Below, piece after piece: positions 20,883-32,231 of a DNA stretch of 64,000 bases. The DNA is taken from contig CANNZV010000943.1 of assembly GCA_947561585.1 (NCBI GenBank), positions 124,001 through 188,000 of the forward strand. Reading direction: 5' to 3'. A program made the position numbers and the translations under genes. The notes under the pieces were generated by a model that saw only the letters and a program-made list of their open reading frames with translations, made no database searches and had not been told where the DNA came from. Each line of letters begins with the position of its first letter. Position 1 is the stretch's first letter. This DNA comes from Caprella mutica. Taxonomy: Eukaryota > Arthropoda > Malacostraca > Amphipoda > Caprellidae.

Positions 20883-21904
20883 GTTTTTTTCTTCTTATAT
20901 TCTTGTGGAAAAAGTAGGAGGAGCTTAGCAAAAAGTCTGGTGGAAAGATTTAAAAAACCCTACTTGTGTACTGTGTACCCTTTAATTTACCAAATTAAAC
21001 TCTTCTAAAATAGAATCTGATAATAAATCATTGGATTTAAGTACATTGCATAGTTAAATCGACTGGACCTGATCATCAAGAGAAAATACATTACTTAAAA
21101 CTATCAAAGATACCATTTTAATGTGAACTTAAAACCTTATTGTATTCAACAATAAATTATTTCTTTGTCTAACTAAGTTATATACCATTACCAATAAACT
21201 ATTTTATACAATTTAATTATAATAGCACTGTAATACAAACAGTGAACTACCCACATATTTATTTAATACAAGTTCATTGTTTTTACAAACAATCAATGCG
21301 TATTGTTTAAGATGTTCAATTGCAATTACATCATTGTTTATAATGGTCTGCTTCATAGCAATTAATTACGTGAATGGCTGAGTTGTATTCCATTACCTAG
21401 CGAAGAAAGGATATATTCCTCTGAATGAAGTCTGCATTAATATTGATTAGTTTGATATAACTTGTGATCATTTGATGTAAAACATTATTATAATTTGCCA
21501 TTTAGCAGATTGTATTCAACTAAAATTATTTCAGTTTTAATTCAGCAGTTTCTTCTCTAATTATAGTCATATTGTTATGTATATAAATTTATTCACTAAT
21601 TGTATATCACAATAACTACACTCACTACAATATTCTATATCAATTTCAATTCATTGTACATCACAATAACTACAACATATCTGCTGATAGATCACTTCTG
21701 TCTTAACGCCCCTTTGTTGCACTCAACTATTGCTGCACTATACACACACTATACACACTATACACACTATACACACACTATACATATAGTGCGCACTGTA
21801 CTTCCTAATGTGAATGAACCTGAGGCTTGATAAAGACTTCTAATTTCAAGTGACATTTCTGGGCTAAAATGTTGTACCATTTAACCCTTCATACGGAAGG
21901 GTTA
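20883..21904. other. 1-kb unique AT-rich stretch
   Basis: Contains a two-copy duplication near 21600-21685 (TTGTATATCACAATAACTAC and TTGTACATCACAATAACTAC) and an ACTATACACACT microsatellite at 21740-21787. No gene recognised. Confidence 0.55.
21740..21787. repeat. ACTATACACACT microsatellite
   Basis: Irregular repeats of CACACTATACACACTATA. Confidence 0.88.
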
Positions 21905-22285
21905 TGTCAGTCAAGTAATTGGCTAAGTCAAGAAGTATCTTGACTAACTTAGTCAATTAATTGGCCAAGTCATGAACTATAGCCTTAACTTGTTAGAAAA
22001 GTAATTGGCTAAGCCATGAACTAACTTGACTATCATACTAGTCAAGTAATTGGCTGAGTCAAGAAGTATCTTGACTAACTTAGTCAAGTAATTGGCTAAG
22101 TCATGAATTATATAACCTCAATTTGTTAGTCAAGTAATTGGCTAAGTCGATCATGGAGTAACTTGACTAACATTTCAGTCAATTAATTGGCTGAGCTATA
22201 TTAGAGTTACTTGGCTATCTCTCATGATATAGTCAAGTAATTGGCTAAAGTTATAAACTTACTTAACTATCTTTTATGCTATAGT
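21905..22285. repeat. degenerate 42-54-bp repeat (AGTCAAGTAATTGGCTAAGT)
   Basis: Eight or so units, each with AGTCAAGTAATTGGCTAAGT, followed by variable spacer often containing TTGACTAACTTAGTC. AGTCAAG and CTTGACT are mutual reverse complements, so each unit folds on itself. Spacing drifts from 42 to 54 bp, unlike the rigid arrays elsewhere. Confidence 0.88.
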
Positions 22286-22665
22286 TAGAGTCTTCATTCA
22301 AATCACCAATTAATTAATAAAAAATACACAATTTATACCCTCTACCAGATTTAATTTTATTCTATTACATGTTCAACTTCATGAGTTAATAACCATAATG
22401 AAATCTAACCAAATTACTTTCAAATTATGGTCCCTATTATACATACTCTAACTCAATGGCAGCTTATATAACTATATAGGATATGGTTAAAGCAATTCCA
22501 CTGTTTAAAGATAGACATCATAGTCGGTAATATATAAGTCGTGCTTCGTGTAATTATATAATTCATATTTTACGTAAATGTCTTGTAATTCAGGGCATAC
22601 GCCCCGGAAACCTCTTCTTTGTATCACCAATTAAGGTGTGTAGCTTTCGTTGTTAGTACAGGCTT
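22286..22665. other. unique AT-rich spacer
   Basis: No gene or repeat recognised. Confidence 0.55.
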
Positions 22666-24489
22666 TGAAGTGAGGTATCTGCAGTAGAAGTGAGGTATCT
22701 GCGGTAGAAGTGAGGTATCTGCAGTAGAAGTGAGGTATCTGCGCTAGAAGTGAGGTATCTGCGGTAGAAATGAGGTATCTGCGGTAGAAGTGAGGTATCT
22801 GCGGTAGAAGTGAGGTATCTGCGGTAGAAGTGAGGTATCTGCAGTAGAAGTGAGGTATCTGCGCTAGAAGTGAGGTATCTGCGGTAGAAATGAGGTATCT
22901 GCGGTAGAAGTGAGGTATCTGCGGTAGAAGTGAGGTATCTGCGGTAGAAGTGAGGTATATGCGGTAGAAGTGAGGTATCTGCGGTAGAAGTGAGGTATCT
23001 GCGGTAGAAGTGAGGTATATGCGGTAGAAATGAGGTATCTGCGGTAGAAGTGAGGTATCTGCGGTAGAAGTGAGGTATCTGCGGTAGAAGTGAGGTATCT
23101 GCGGTAGAAGTGAGGTATCTGCGGTAGAAGTGAGGTATATGCGGTAGAAGTGAGGTATCTGCGGTAGAAGTGAGGTATCTGCGGTAGAAGTGAGGTATCT
23201 GCGGTAGAAGTGAGGTATCTGCGGTAGAAGTGAGGTATATGCGGTAGAAGTGAGGTATCTGCGGTAGAAGTGAGGTATATGCGGTAGAAGTGAGGTATCT
23301 GCGCTAGAAGTGAGGTATCTGCGCTAGAAGTGAGGTATCTGCGGTAGAAGTGAGGTATCTGCGGTAGAAGTGAGGTATCTGCGGTAGAAGTGAGGTATCT
23401 GCGCTAGAAGTGAGGTATCTGCGGTAGAAGTGAGGTATCTGCGGTAGAAGTGAGGTATATGCGGTAGAAGTGAGGTATCTGCGCTAGAAGTGAGGTATCT
23501 GCGCTAGAAGTGAGGTATCTGCGGTAGAAGTGAGGTATCTGCGGTAGAAGTGAGGTATCTGCGGTAGAAGTGAGGTATCTGCGCTAGAAGTGAGGTATCT
23601 GCGCTAGAAGTGAGGTATCTGCGGTAGAAGTGAGGTATCTGCGCTAGAAGTGAGGTATCTGCGGTAGAAGTGAGGTATCTGCGCTAGAAGTGAGGTATCT
23701 GCGCTAGAAGTGAGGTATCTGCGGTAGAAGTGAGGTATCTGCGGTAGAAGTGAGGTATCTGCGGTAGAAGTGAGGTATCTGCGCTAGAAGTGAGGTATCT
23801 GCGGTAGAAGTGAGGTATCTGCGGTAGAAGTGAGGTATATGCGGTAGAAGTGAGGTATCTGCGCTAGAAGTGAGGTATCTGCGCTAGAAGTGAGGTATCT
23901 GCGGTAGAAGTGAGGTATCTGCGGTAGAAGTGAGGTATCTGCGGTAGAAGTGAGGTATCTGCGCTAGAAGTGAGGTATCTGCGGTAGAAGTGAGGTATCT
24001 GCGGTAGAAGTGAGGTATCTGCGGTAGAAGTGAGGTATATGCGGTAGAAATGAGGTATCTGCGGTAGAAGTGAGGTATCTGCGGTAGAAGTGAGGTATCT
24101 GCGGTAGAAGTGAGGTATCTGCGCTAGAAGTGAGGTATCTGCGGTAGAAGTGAGGTATCTGCGGTAGAAGTGAGGTATCTGCGGTAGAAGTGAGGTATAT
24201 GCGGTAGAAATGAGGTATCTGCGGTAGAAGTGAGGTATCTGCGGTAGAAGTGAGGTATCTGCGGTAGAAGTGAGGTATCTGCGCTAGAAGTGAGGTATCT
24301 GCGGTAGAAGTGAGGTATCTGCGGTAGAAGTGAGGTATCTGCGGTAGAAGTGAGGTATCTGCGGTAGAAGTGAGGTATCTGCGGTAGAAGTGAGGTATCT
24401 GCGCTAGAAGTGAGGTATCTGCGGTAGAAGTGAGGTATCTGCGGTAGAAGTGAGGTATCTGCGCTAGAAGTGAGGTATCTGCGGTAGAA
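22666..24489. repeat. 20-bp minisatellite, about 91 copies
   Basis: Unit GAAGTGAGGTATCTGCGGTA held at exactly 20 bp throughout. Variant units (GCGCTA, GCAGTA, ATAT for ATCT, AAATG for AAGTG) show block copying. 24021-24180 and 24181-24340 share the same eight-unit variant order; units from 23301 recur at 23481, and a six-unit block recurs from 22721 to 22841. Period 20 gives a 60-nt repeat in translation, which explains the 196-codon minus-strand frame. Confidence 0.98.
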
Positions 24490-24728
24490 TATTCTGCAGT
24501 TACCTTATAATACCTAATGTAATACCATATGCTAATTCTTAATGAAATAAGCAATAAATTTCCTTATAAAATCACCGAATAAAATAAATAAAATACACTA
24601 TGAAATGCGTTATAAGGTACCTATTGATATTCATATGCCTTTTTTGTGAAATTATTTTAGGGTTTTTTGTAATACCATCTAAAATAAATTTTAAAACAGT
24701 CATTAAATTCGAATCTATATTAGGTAAA
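24490..24728. other. unique AT-rich spacer
   Basis: Nothing recognised. Confidence 0.55.
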
Positions 24729-24894
24729 ATAGGGTAAGTTCCGAATTATCGGTCAGTACTACATCTTCGGTCATATATGAAAAAAAATGGTTATTATTAC
24801 GCAGTGCTATCTAATACTAATAAATGTAATATTGTTTTTTTTTCTTATATGACCGAAAATGTAGTACTGACCGATAATTCGCAGCTTACCCTAT
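24729..24894. mobile_element. family A MITE, best-preserved copy
   Basis: Left end GGGTAAGTTCCGAATTATCG, then GTCAGTACTACATCTTCGG and TCATATATGAAAAAAA. The right end is its reverse complement with few changes, ending CTTACCC. The element 24732-24891 is flanked on both sides by TA, fitting a TA target duplication. Terminal inverted repeats are about 55 bp. Its core (GCAGTGCTATCTAATAC) differs from the usual GGTATCCATGATACC and resembles the core near 49.4 kb. Confidence 0.9.
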
Positions 24895-25310
24895 AGGGAA
24901 TTAAAAACAATCTTTTAAAATATACTTAAATTTTGTTTATATATACAATGTCTTTTTTAAATGTCAAATATTCATGATCAGAAACATAATTTTCCATTTA
25001 AAATTTAGGGTTCAAGGTTTCCAGTTTCTATTTTTAAATTTAATTTATGTGGAACTTTAAATAAAATACATCCCATTTATCGAAATAATATTTTTCATCA
25101 AATTTAAATAATGCAACAACATCATGCATAAATTATTAAAAACATGAAAATATACTTAACTTCAATCTTCTGAAGATTGTTAATTTCAACCTCATGATGC
25201 ATTCCTTTGTCGTCTATTTGTTTTCGATCTAAATTATCGAATGTCATTCGTCTTCTCATGTAAAAATTACCCTGATAAATAGCCTGGGGTTATTAGACTC
25301 AATATTGAGC
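24895..25310. other. unique AT-rich spacer
   Basis: Very AT-rich; nothing recognised. Confidence 0.55.
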
Positions 25311-25325
25311 CGTGATCGAACCTTC

Positions 25326-25396
25326 CCCGGGGGGTGGGGTGTAGAGGGGGGGGGGGGAGAGTAGATGAATGAAACTTGAGGTGGGGGCGAGGGGGT
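25326..25396 (+). other. G-rich tract with G-quadruplex potential
   Basis: GGGGGGTGGGGTGTAGAGG then a run of about a dozen Gs, then GGTGGGGGCGAGGGGG. More than four G-runs of at least three lie within about 70 bp on the + strand. Stands out sharply against AT-rich flanks. Confidence 0.75.
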
Positions 25397-25814
25397 TCAA
25401 TATCTAGCGCGAAATGAACACCACAGTCTCCAGTGTTTCTGTAATAGAGTATTACCAATTCATGGAATAGTTAAGAGAGGGAGCTAAAAAAACTCATACT
25501 AATAAAATCATTCAGTTTCCCATCTATGTATTTAGATAAATTTACTAGCAATTATTATCTTTAATTTATTAAATATGTTTTATCTTTTAAGTATTGAATA
25601 AAAGTAACAGTCTTCGTATAATCCATTAACTATTACATAATTATAGTAGCTATTACGTATCTGTGGAAGCAGTATTTTGCCTATTATTGTAATAGAAAAA
25701 ATGCACATGTGTACATTCAATTGCAGGGTCCAGTGCATACATTTTAATGGACACACTGATTGAAAAGATTTAAAATCAACGGGAAATCCATATTATCAGA
25801 GATTATTTAAACTC
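25397..25814. other. unique spacer
   Basis: Nothing recognised. Confidence 0.55.
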
Positions 25815-26015
25815 AGCATTGAAGGTTTCGAATAGAAAGTTTACTGTTCATCATCAGGAGAAGGGTGAAATCCTGGTTGATTTTATGACAATAGTTGTAT
25901 GTTGGATTCAATCCAACACACAACTATTGGTCATAAAAATCAGGGTTAAGTTCAGATTTTCCGAATCTCTCCATTCGAAAGCTTGAAACCTGAAAAAACC
26001 TTCTCAATTGAGTTT
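25815..26015. mobile_element. fold-back MITE with a 36-bp inner hairpin
   Basis: CCTGGTTGATTTTATGACAA and TAGTTGTATGTTGGATT (25872-25908) pair with AATCCAACACACAACTATTG and GTCATAAAAATCAGGG (25910-25944) around a single-base centre. Outside this, TTTAAACTCAGCATTGAAGG and TTTCGAAT on the left face ATTCGAAAGCTTGAAACC and CTCAATTGAGTTTAAA on the right, so the element extends to about 200 bp. Only one copy is seen here. Confidence 0.7.
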
Positions 26016-27477
26016 AAAAAAACCTGTTAATAGGTAGACACACTGTATAGGCTGACAGCTTGCTGATGGATGTTCCCAAGAAGTGTGATTACAGTCATTA
26101 TCTTTCAAATGGGGTCATAAATAATCGTTAGCATGAATATTGCATGAATTTGCGGTATCACCGATACGCTTAGTATTGAGTTATTGAAACTACATTTCAA
26201 TGTGGTATACAGGGTGACCTGAACTTAAAGGAACTTGTTAGTAGGTTTAAATATTATAATGTTTATTTTTACTCTGATGAATAGGGTGATTTAAACAAAA
26301 TGAAACTTATTTTGTTAATTGATTTAATTGTTTAATTTTACACTGATATTACTATATAGGTTTTGATATTTGATTAGGGAATTCAATTCTTTATATAAAT
26401 TGATATAGTAATAGATTTAATAAGCAAAAGAAACGTACAATTTGTTTCAGTCTTTTAATTAGAATTATGAATTTTAATCCTAACTTCTACATAATCACGG
26501 GAATAAGTTCAAAACTTTTCCTATTCTAATAACTTCTTTGCATAATAAAGTTGGCAGTTGTCAAAATATTACACTGAGGACGGAAGATCCCAAATGTTCG
26601 GTCATAACGTCTTAATACTTAATGTTGAATAACTTCTGCAGTATCCAACATTGGGAGTACAAAGTAATTCGAAAGAACAACAGTGCTGTGTCTGAAAACC
26701 TGCACCCCGGGGGTTTCAAACTTGCTATGTAGTTTCCGCTCAACTCACACGGAAATTAATATCGGGAGTTCGTCTATTGAAGAAGACGATTGTGTTTCAT
26801 CGTAAAATGGCGTACTTAATTATATCGTATTTCGTTGTCTCCAACTAAAGATGATGATAAAATTTAGTATATTTTTAATTTGGTGATAAATTTGGGTGGT
26901 CCAACGAATTCTCATAGGCCGCAATTAACCACAAGAATTCTAGATCTTTACATGACTATCATAAAACACTTAATATCTTGTATAGCTCAGTGAGAAAGAT
27001 ACATTAAACTTAATACAATTAGAATTATTTTCATTATTACATGTTTCCTTTTTCCATTTTGGCTTACTGAAATATTTAGCTAATTCCAATTTGGCACAGA
27101 ATTTCATTTTTGCTAAAATCCTTTTTTCTAACAAACTCTCTTCTAACAAACCTTCTCCTCACAATCAGCATGTGCCTTACTAAATGTATCGACTGACATT
27201 TCGTCACCACATGCATCTGCCTGCATTTTATGTTAATCACTGATTGCATGGCGGATTTCTCCATGTTGGTAGATTCCTCCATGTTGGCGCATTTAGAGCG
27301 ACTCTCAAAGCGCCAGAGGATTTAGCAACAGCTAACGGCGCAGTCTTTTTCCACTCATTTGCATTTAAAGTCACAGTCTTTTGAAGTTCTATTTTGCCTC
27401 TCTGTGTATTTACCTTCCCAATTCGAATGCTTTCCGAAACTCAATTTCTGACTCTAGCCTAGGGAGAAGGGTATGGT
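26016..27477. other. 1.4-kb unique stretch
   Basis: Unique DNA with somewhat higher GC around 26650-26780 and 27290-27340. Near 27357 lies ATTTGCAT, a perfect octamer (POU-factor) site. Frames here are short and unrecognised. Confidence 0.5.
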
Positions 27478-27731
27478 GGGGATAAGGGAGATTGAGAGGG
27501 GATTCTTCTATGTCCCACCATAACTTCCCCTTCTCAATCTTCTATGGCCCCATCATAACTTCCCCTCTCAATCTTCTATGTCCCCACCATAACTTCCCCT
27601 CTGTAACTTCTATGGCCCCATCATAGCTTTCTCTCTCAATCTTCTATGGCCCCACCATAACTTCCCTTTGTAACTTCTATGGCCCCACCATAACTTCCTC
27701 TCTTTATCTTCTATGACCCCACTATAACTTC
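27478..27731. repeat. tandem Y-motifs, left part
   Basis: About six Y-motifs (TCTATGGCCCCACCATAAC with variants) joined by TTCCCCTCTCAATCT or TTCCCCTCTGTAACT. The first stretch, TATGGTGGGGATAAGGG, is a reversed motif. The array is broken at 27731 by the family G insertion and resumes at about 28165. Confidence 0.9.
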
Positions 27732-28164
27732 GGATCTTTTCTGTTTGCTGGGCACAGAAAATAATTGAAATAAAATAATAAGTTATAATGCTATCATACT
27801 TACTGACTTTTAAAATGGATTTATTTAATTAGAAATAATACAGACTTGATATATTAAATAATGTATTTCGATAAGTTTCTGTTTCGTGGGCGCATAGGAA
27901 AATAAAATAATGATATAAAGATGATAACAATATCTGTTTCTTGGGCGCATTTATAATAACAATATAACTAACGATAATAACAATTTAATTGGTTAAATGG
28001 ACATTGTGAAATCAAATTACTTATTTAGAAAATAAGTTATCAAGGAGAGGTGTTCTCATACAGCAGAGGGAATTAAAACTCAGAAGTCAGTAAGTATTAT
28101 ACCATTGTAATATATTATTTTATTTCAATTATTGTCCGTGCGTCCAGCAAACAGAAAAGGTCCT
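27732..28164. mobile_element. family G long-TIR element inserted in the Y-motif array
   Basis: Left end GGATCTTTTCTGTTTGCTGG, then AATAATTGAAATAAAATAAT and ACTTACTGACTT; the right end is the reverse complement, ending CCAGCAAACAGAAAAGGTCC. Arms are about 75 bp. Two further CTGTTTCGTGGGCGCAT-like blocks lie inside (near 27880 and 27930). TAACTTC flanks both sides (27725-27731 and 28165-28171), a possible 7-bp target duplication, or simply array sequence. No coding capacity. Confidence 0.8.
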
Positions 28165-28274
28165 TAACTTCCCTTCTCAATATTCTATGGCCCCACCATA
28201 ACTTCCCTTCTCAATCTTCTATAGCCCCACCATAACTTCCCTTCTCAATCTTCTATGGCCCCACCATAACTTGT
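28165..28274. repeat. tandem Y-motifs, right part
   Basis: Three more units (TTCTATGGCCCCACCATAAC, CTTCCCTTCTCAAT), continuing the array interrupted by family G. Confidence 0.9.
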
Positions 28275-29153
28275 GATATTTACTCATTATTATATCTTTC
28301 AAGTTCAAAATCCATGGATGTTTCTTTTTTAAAATGTCTTTTTATTTGTGTTTTTCTGTTCAAACTATTAAACCTTTCTATTATTTTCCATTAATTATTT
28401 GTTTCAAATAAACTAGCAGTTAATAGACATTCATATATTCTCTATTACTGGTAAATATATCCTGTTTTTAAATCACTGAATAAAAGTAACTAGGAATGGA
28501 TTTATATCGAGTATTATTCATTTTGCGGATAGAAGCATTTATTATGTAAATTCGACTGAGGGAAAGTCTCTTTTTAATTTGCATTACTCTATTTAATTGA
28601 TATAGTATATAGTTTGTATTATTTTATATATGCGTGTAACATTGATAGAGTATGTACGAAATATATGATTAACACACGTGTAGATGTTTTTAATCTCTTG
28701 ACGTTTCATTAAAGTACTTTTAATCTTCAAACATGAAATATTTGATTAAGTTTTAATAATCGTTAATCATGAAAATATAATATTTAACCATGTACAAACT
28801 GATTAAGTCATTAACCTCTTCACAGATTAAAGTGTAATAATCATTAATCTCGCGTCCTGAGGATTATATTGGGCGTTGATAGAAATTAATCGTCAGGCAA
28901 TTTGTTTCGATAGTTCTATACTTTCTTTTACGATAATGTCTTGATTATAGACACCAAAACACCATCTAGCAAAAGTAATCATAAATAAATAATGGAATAC
29001 AAATTAACTAATCTGTGAATTGGAACGTTTAAGTCGAAGAATAAAATTTATATGCAATTTAACTTAACTAAAAAAAATCTGTTGCCCACAAATTTATCTT
29101 CAAATTTATTATACGTACCTGAAAATGTAAACTAATAATATATTCTATAAGAT
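28275..29153. other. unique AT-rich spacer
   Basis: AT-rich. At about 28690-28860 there are many TTAATC/TAATCG-like strings (ATTAATC, GTTAATCATG, GATTAAG), a density of homeodomain-type sites. No gene recognised. Confidence 0.5.
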
Positions 29154-29311
29154 GGGTTGTGATAATATGCTTTCAAATTTATAGACAATATTATAGACGG
29201 AGAGAATTAAAGAGTATTGAATGGTTCTACACCAGCGGTATATAGTATTCGATACCATTTCATTTCGTCTATTTTAAGATCTATGATTTATAAAGCATAT
29301 TGTCACATTTT
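29154..29311. mobile_element. family F MITE, copy 1
   Basis: Left GGGTTGTGATAATATGCTTT; right end TTTATAAAGCATATTGTCAC, its inverse. Interior: ATTAAAGAGTATTGAATGGT, TCTACACCAGCGGTATATAG and TTCGATACCATTTCATTTCG. The same order of blocks occurs at 60199-60357; a truncated copy is at 32638-32724. Confidence 0.85.
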
Positions 29312-29946
29312 TGGTTAGTAGATTGGAACCTGTTTAATCATCTATGATCCCACCATAACTTTCTCTAAGGTTACACACATACCATGTTTTGGGCAGGGTT
29401 GAGATTCACAGATGATGATGAGACGTGTCATTTTGGGTAGATCCCGTGAAGGATTGGTAGTGCTATCCTTTTGTGTATCGTCTGTGACGGATCACAATTC
29501 AAAAGCAATTGAGTTTAAAAATAAATGAAGAGAAACTATAAAAACTTGTTCCTAAACTTGTAAATGAAGATTATCTGCAAACAGATGTTGTAAAATATTT
29601 TCCACACCTATAGTTACAGTACAATCTAAAATTGATAATTACGAATTATAATTCTTGAGTAAAAATTTGTTGTCGCCGATCATTTAATTTTGATGAAATG
29701 TTTTAATCGTCCGCTCTAAATAATTCTACGAATATTCAGCACTAGTGTATCAAAAACATCTTTCGTCTTCGTCGGACATTCCCAAAGATAGTGTGCGAAA
29801 TTTCCATATAGTGTGATATAGTATGACTAATAGTCTTCGTTATCGGATATTTAGAAGGTGATCTCTCAACGATATTTTTTTTTCAATTGACATATTGATT
29901 TTAGTGAGGCGTTGCTATAGCAGTGATGGATCGAGCACCTAGACAG
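29312..29946. other. unique spacer with one Y-motif
   Basis: CTATGATCCCACCATAACTT, a variant Y-motif, lies near 29342. The rest is unique and unrecognised. Confidence 0.5.
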
Positions 29947-30220
29947 AGTGATGTATCGAGTGATATCGCGGACACAGAGTGATGTATCGAGTGATATAGC
30001 GGACACAGAGTGATGTATCGAGTGATATCGTGGATACAGAGTGATGTATCGAGTGATATCGTGGATACAGAGTGATGTATCGAGTGATATCGCGGACACA
30101 GAGTGATGTATCGAGTGATATCGTGGATACAGAGTGATGTATCGAGTGATATCGCGGATACAGAGTGATTTATCGAGTGATGTCGTGGATACAGAGTGAT
30201 GTATCGATATATCGAGTGGA
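29947..30220. repeat. 31-bp minisatellite
   Basis: About nine units of GATGTATCGAGTGATATCGC with GGACACAGAGT, alternating ATCGCGGACAC and ATCGTGGATAC variants. Minus-strand frames through it are by-products. Confidence 0.95.
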
Positions 30221-30565
30221 CATAGTGATGAATCGGTATCGTGGAGACTGGTATCGTGCAAATATAATAAAGAATCGATATCGAGTAGTTATAGTGATGT
30301 ATCAATATATCGTCCAATACTATAGCGCACTCTATTATTTAGTATCGTGCAGACTATAGTATCGGGTAGACAATAGTATCGTGTAGACTATAAGATCGCG
30401 TCCAATACTTTCACGCAGACTATAGTATCGTGTAGACTATAGTATCAAGTAGGCTACAGTATCGCGCAGACTATAGTATTGCATAGACTATATAGTATAG
30501 TGTACAATACTATCGCGTAGACTATAGTATCACGTGAAGCAGTACCGTGTAGTCACAGTACTGTA
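30221..30565. repeat. degenerate ACTATAGTATCG repeat
   Basis: Irregular units of about 20-24 bp around GTAGACTATAGTATCGTG. Probably an older derivative related to the neighbouring 31-bp array (shared GTATCG/TCGTG). Confidence 0.8.
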
Positions 30566-31870
30566 TCGGTATCACGTAGACTAGTGCTACGTTAACAGGT
30601 TATAGGCGTAGTACACTATAGTGGGTCATAGGTCTATTCAAATTGCCTTCCATAAAAGGACTCTGATGATGTATGACTTTCATAACGAAGAACAATGCTT
30701 TCATCTCTACCTGGACTGGATGAGAAGACTGACTAATTACCCTGCTGTGGCCCAATGAATGAGTGCGAATCGTATAGTTACCCATATTATTGAAACACGT
30801 TTCATTTCAGTTTCGATAGTGATATTATATTGAGTTTTAGAGAGTCTTCCAAGAAGGTATTTTTCAAAATGACACCAAGGCACATATTTCTCCATGGTAC
30901 ATATTTGTACCTAGACGTAGCCAAGGTGCTTAGTTTCATAGTTAATCAATTGCATGTCCACCCTGTACAAACATAACTTGCGTGAACTCATTAATGAAAC
31001 TGTGTGGGACATTAAAACACTTCTTAAAACATGCTAAGTCCTTTTGGCACGCGATATACCACTGCTTATATCGTATAAGATATATGGGCAGTAAACAAGC
31101 AGAAAAAAGCTGGCCTTCTTTCTCTATTTCCATTTTGCTGTGGACAGTTAACATTATAACATATGCAAAAATATATAATATATATAAATTCTTATATATA
31201 ATAAACTTGATTATCTTACTATATTTGTCAATAATCTGTTTAGGGAAATTATTTTAATTAATAAAATTAATCCTAAATATCATTCATATAATCACGTGTA
31301 TTATTGTAAACTTTTTTTAAATTTTATTTAAATGTATTTTTTATTCACGTTTATCTATGTATACTTATAATAATTATTACTAATTAGCAATTTAATTAGT
31401 TCAGTTAAATATCCACATCTATATGAAATTAGTAATTAAATTTAATACCATTACTGGATGTAAATAACTCATATAATTGATTGCATTATTTGTTAGCGCG
31501 TATCTGTTTATTGAATCACTTCTCATTTATTAATTTACGTAGAAGTCCATCTTAAACATGTACAGCGATTCTTCTAGCAATTATAAACATGAATCAATGT
31601 GCAAAGAGTTGTGGAATAATCATCTCGATGTAGTCTGCATGTAATTAAAAAGGAGGGACTAATATATGCATACACGTTGGTTTAGTTGTTCTATTTCATT
31701 TACATATATGCCTTTATTGATATGGTTTATATGTAACTGTAAATTTCGAACTATATTTATAAATACAATTACCTTCTTTATTTATTATATTTTCATTCTA
31801 AAAACATATAATATTTATTTATTGACTTCTAGGCAATATATATATTTATATATACTTTCTCCCAAAGTGC
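30566..31870. other. 1.3-kb unique AT-rich stretch
   Basis: Very AT-rich, especially 31150-31480 and 31670-31850. Two opposite short frames near 30942-31257 share no feature of coding sequence. Nothing recognised. Confidence 0.55.
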
Positions 31871-32089
31871 TCCCCCGCTGTACTTTATTTACAGAATAAT
31901 AATAATGGATGTCCAATAAAGCTTGTCACCTTCCATCTCCTTTCTGACTTGTCCTTAATACGAACTCTCTTATTTGTATACAATCTCCGACGAAACAAAG
32001 GCACTGAACTGTATTCGGAACCTATACAAATTCGTACGCGCGAATGTAGCTGACGAATGAGAAATGAGTTTTCCACGGTACGCGTGATG

Positions 32090-32231
32090 TGTTGACCAAT
32101 CAGGGTGTAGTACGGTAAGTTTTAAACCAATGGGAGAGCATGCTTTCTTTACGTCACAGCTGCTTTAAAGTAAATACATAACAGCTGACTGAGTGTACAA
32201 TATTCTCTGTAAGATATCCCTTGGTAATAAG
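32090..32231 (+). promoter_or_regulatory. candidate promoter and first exon boundary
   Basis: Two same-orientation CCAAT boxes (GACCAATCAG at 32096 and AACCAATGGG at 32127) sit 31 bp apart, a spacing typical of paired NF-Y sites. They are followed by TTACGTCA (CRE-like, 32149-32156) next to a CAGCTG E-box. Downstream, AATAAGGTAAGCC at 32226-32238 looks like a splice donor after an untranslated first exon. CpGs (GTACGCGCG, GGTACGCG) cluster just upstream. This is a motif reading only; transcription is not shown. Confidence 0.3.

Noticed and set aside
23964..24554. 196-codon minus-strand frame
   Set aside because: Falls wholly in the 20-bp array; the 20-residue period equals three monomers.
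31885..32076. 63-codon minus-strand frame as the first exon of a gene read leftward from the CCAAT cluster
   Set aside because: Basic, featureless peptide without recognisable domain. The CCAAT boxes could serve either direction, but nothing else supports a minus-strand gene.
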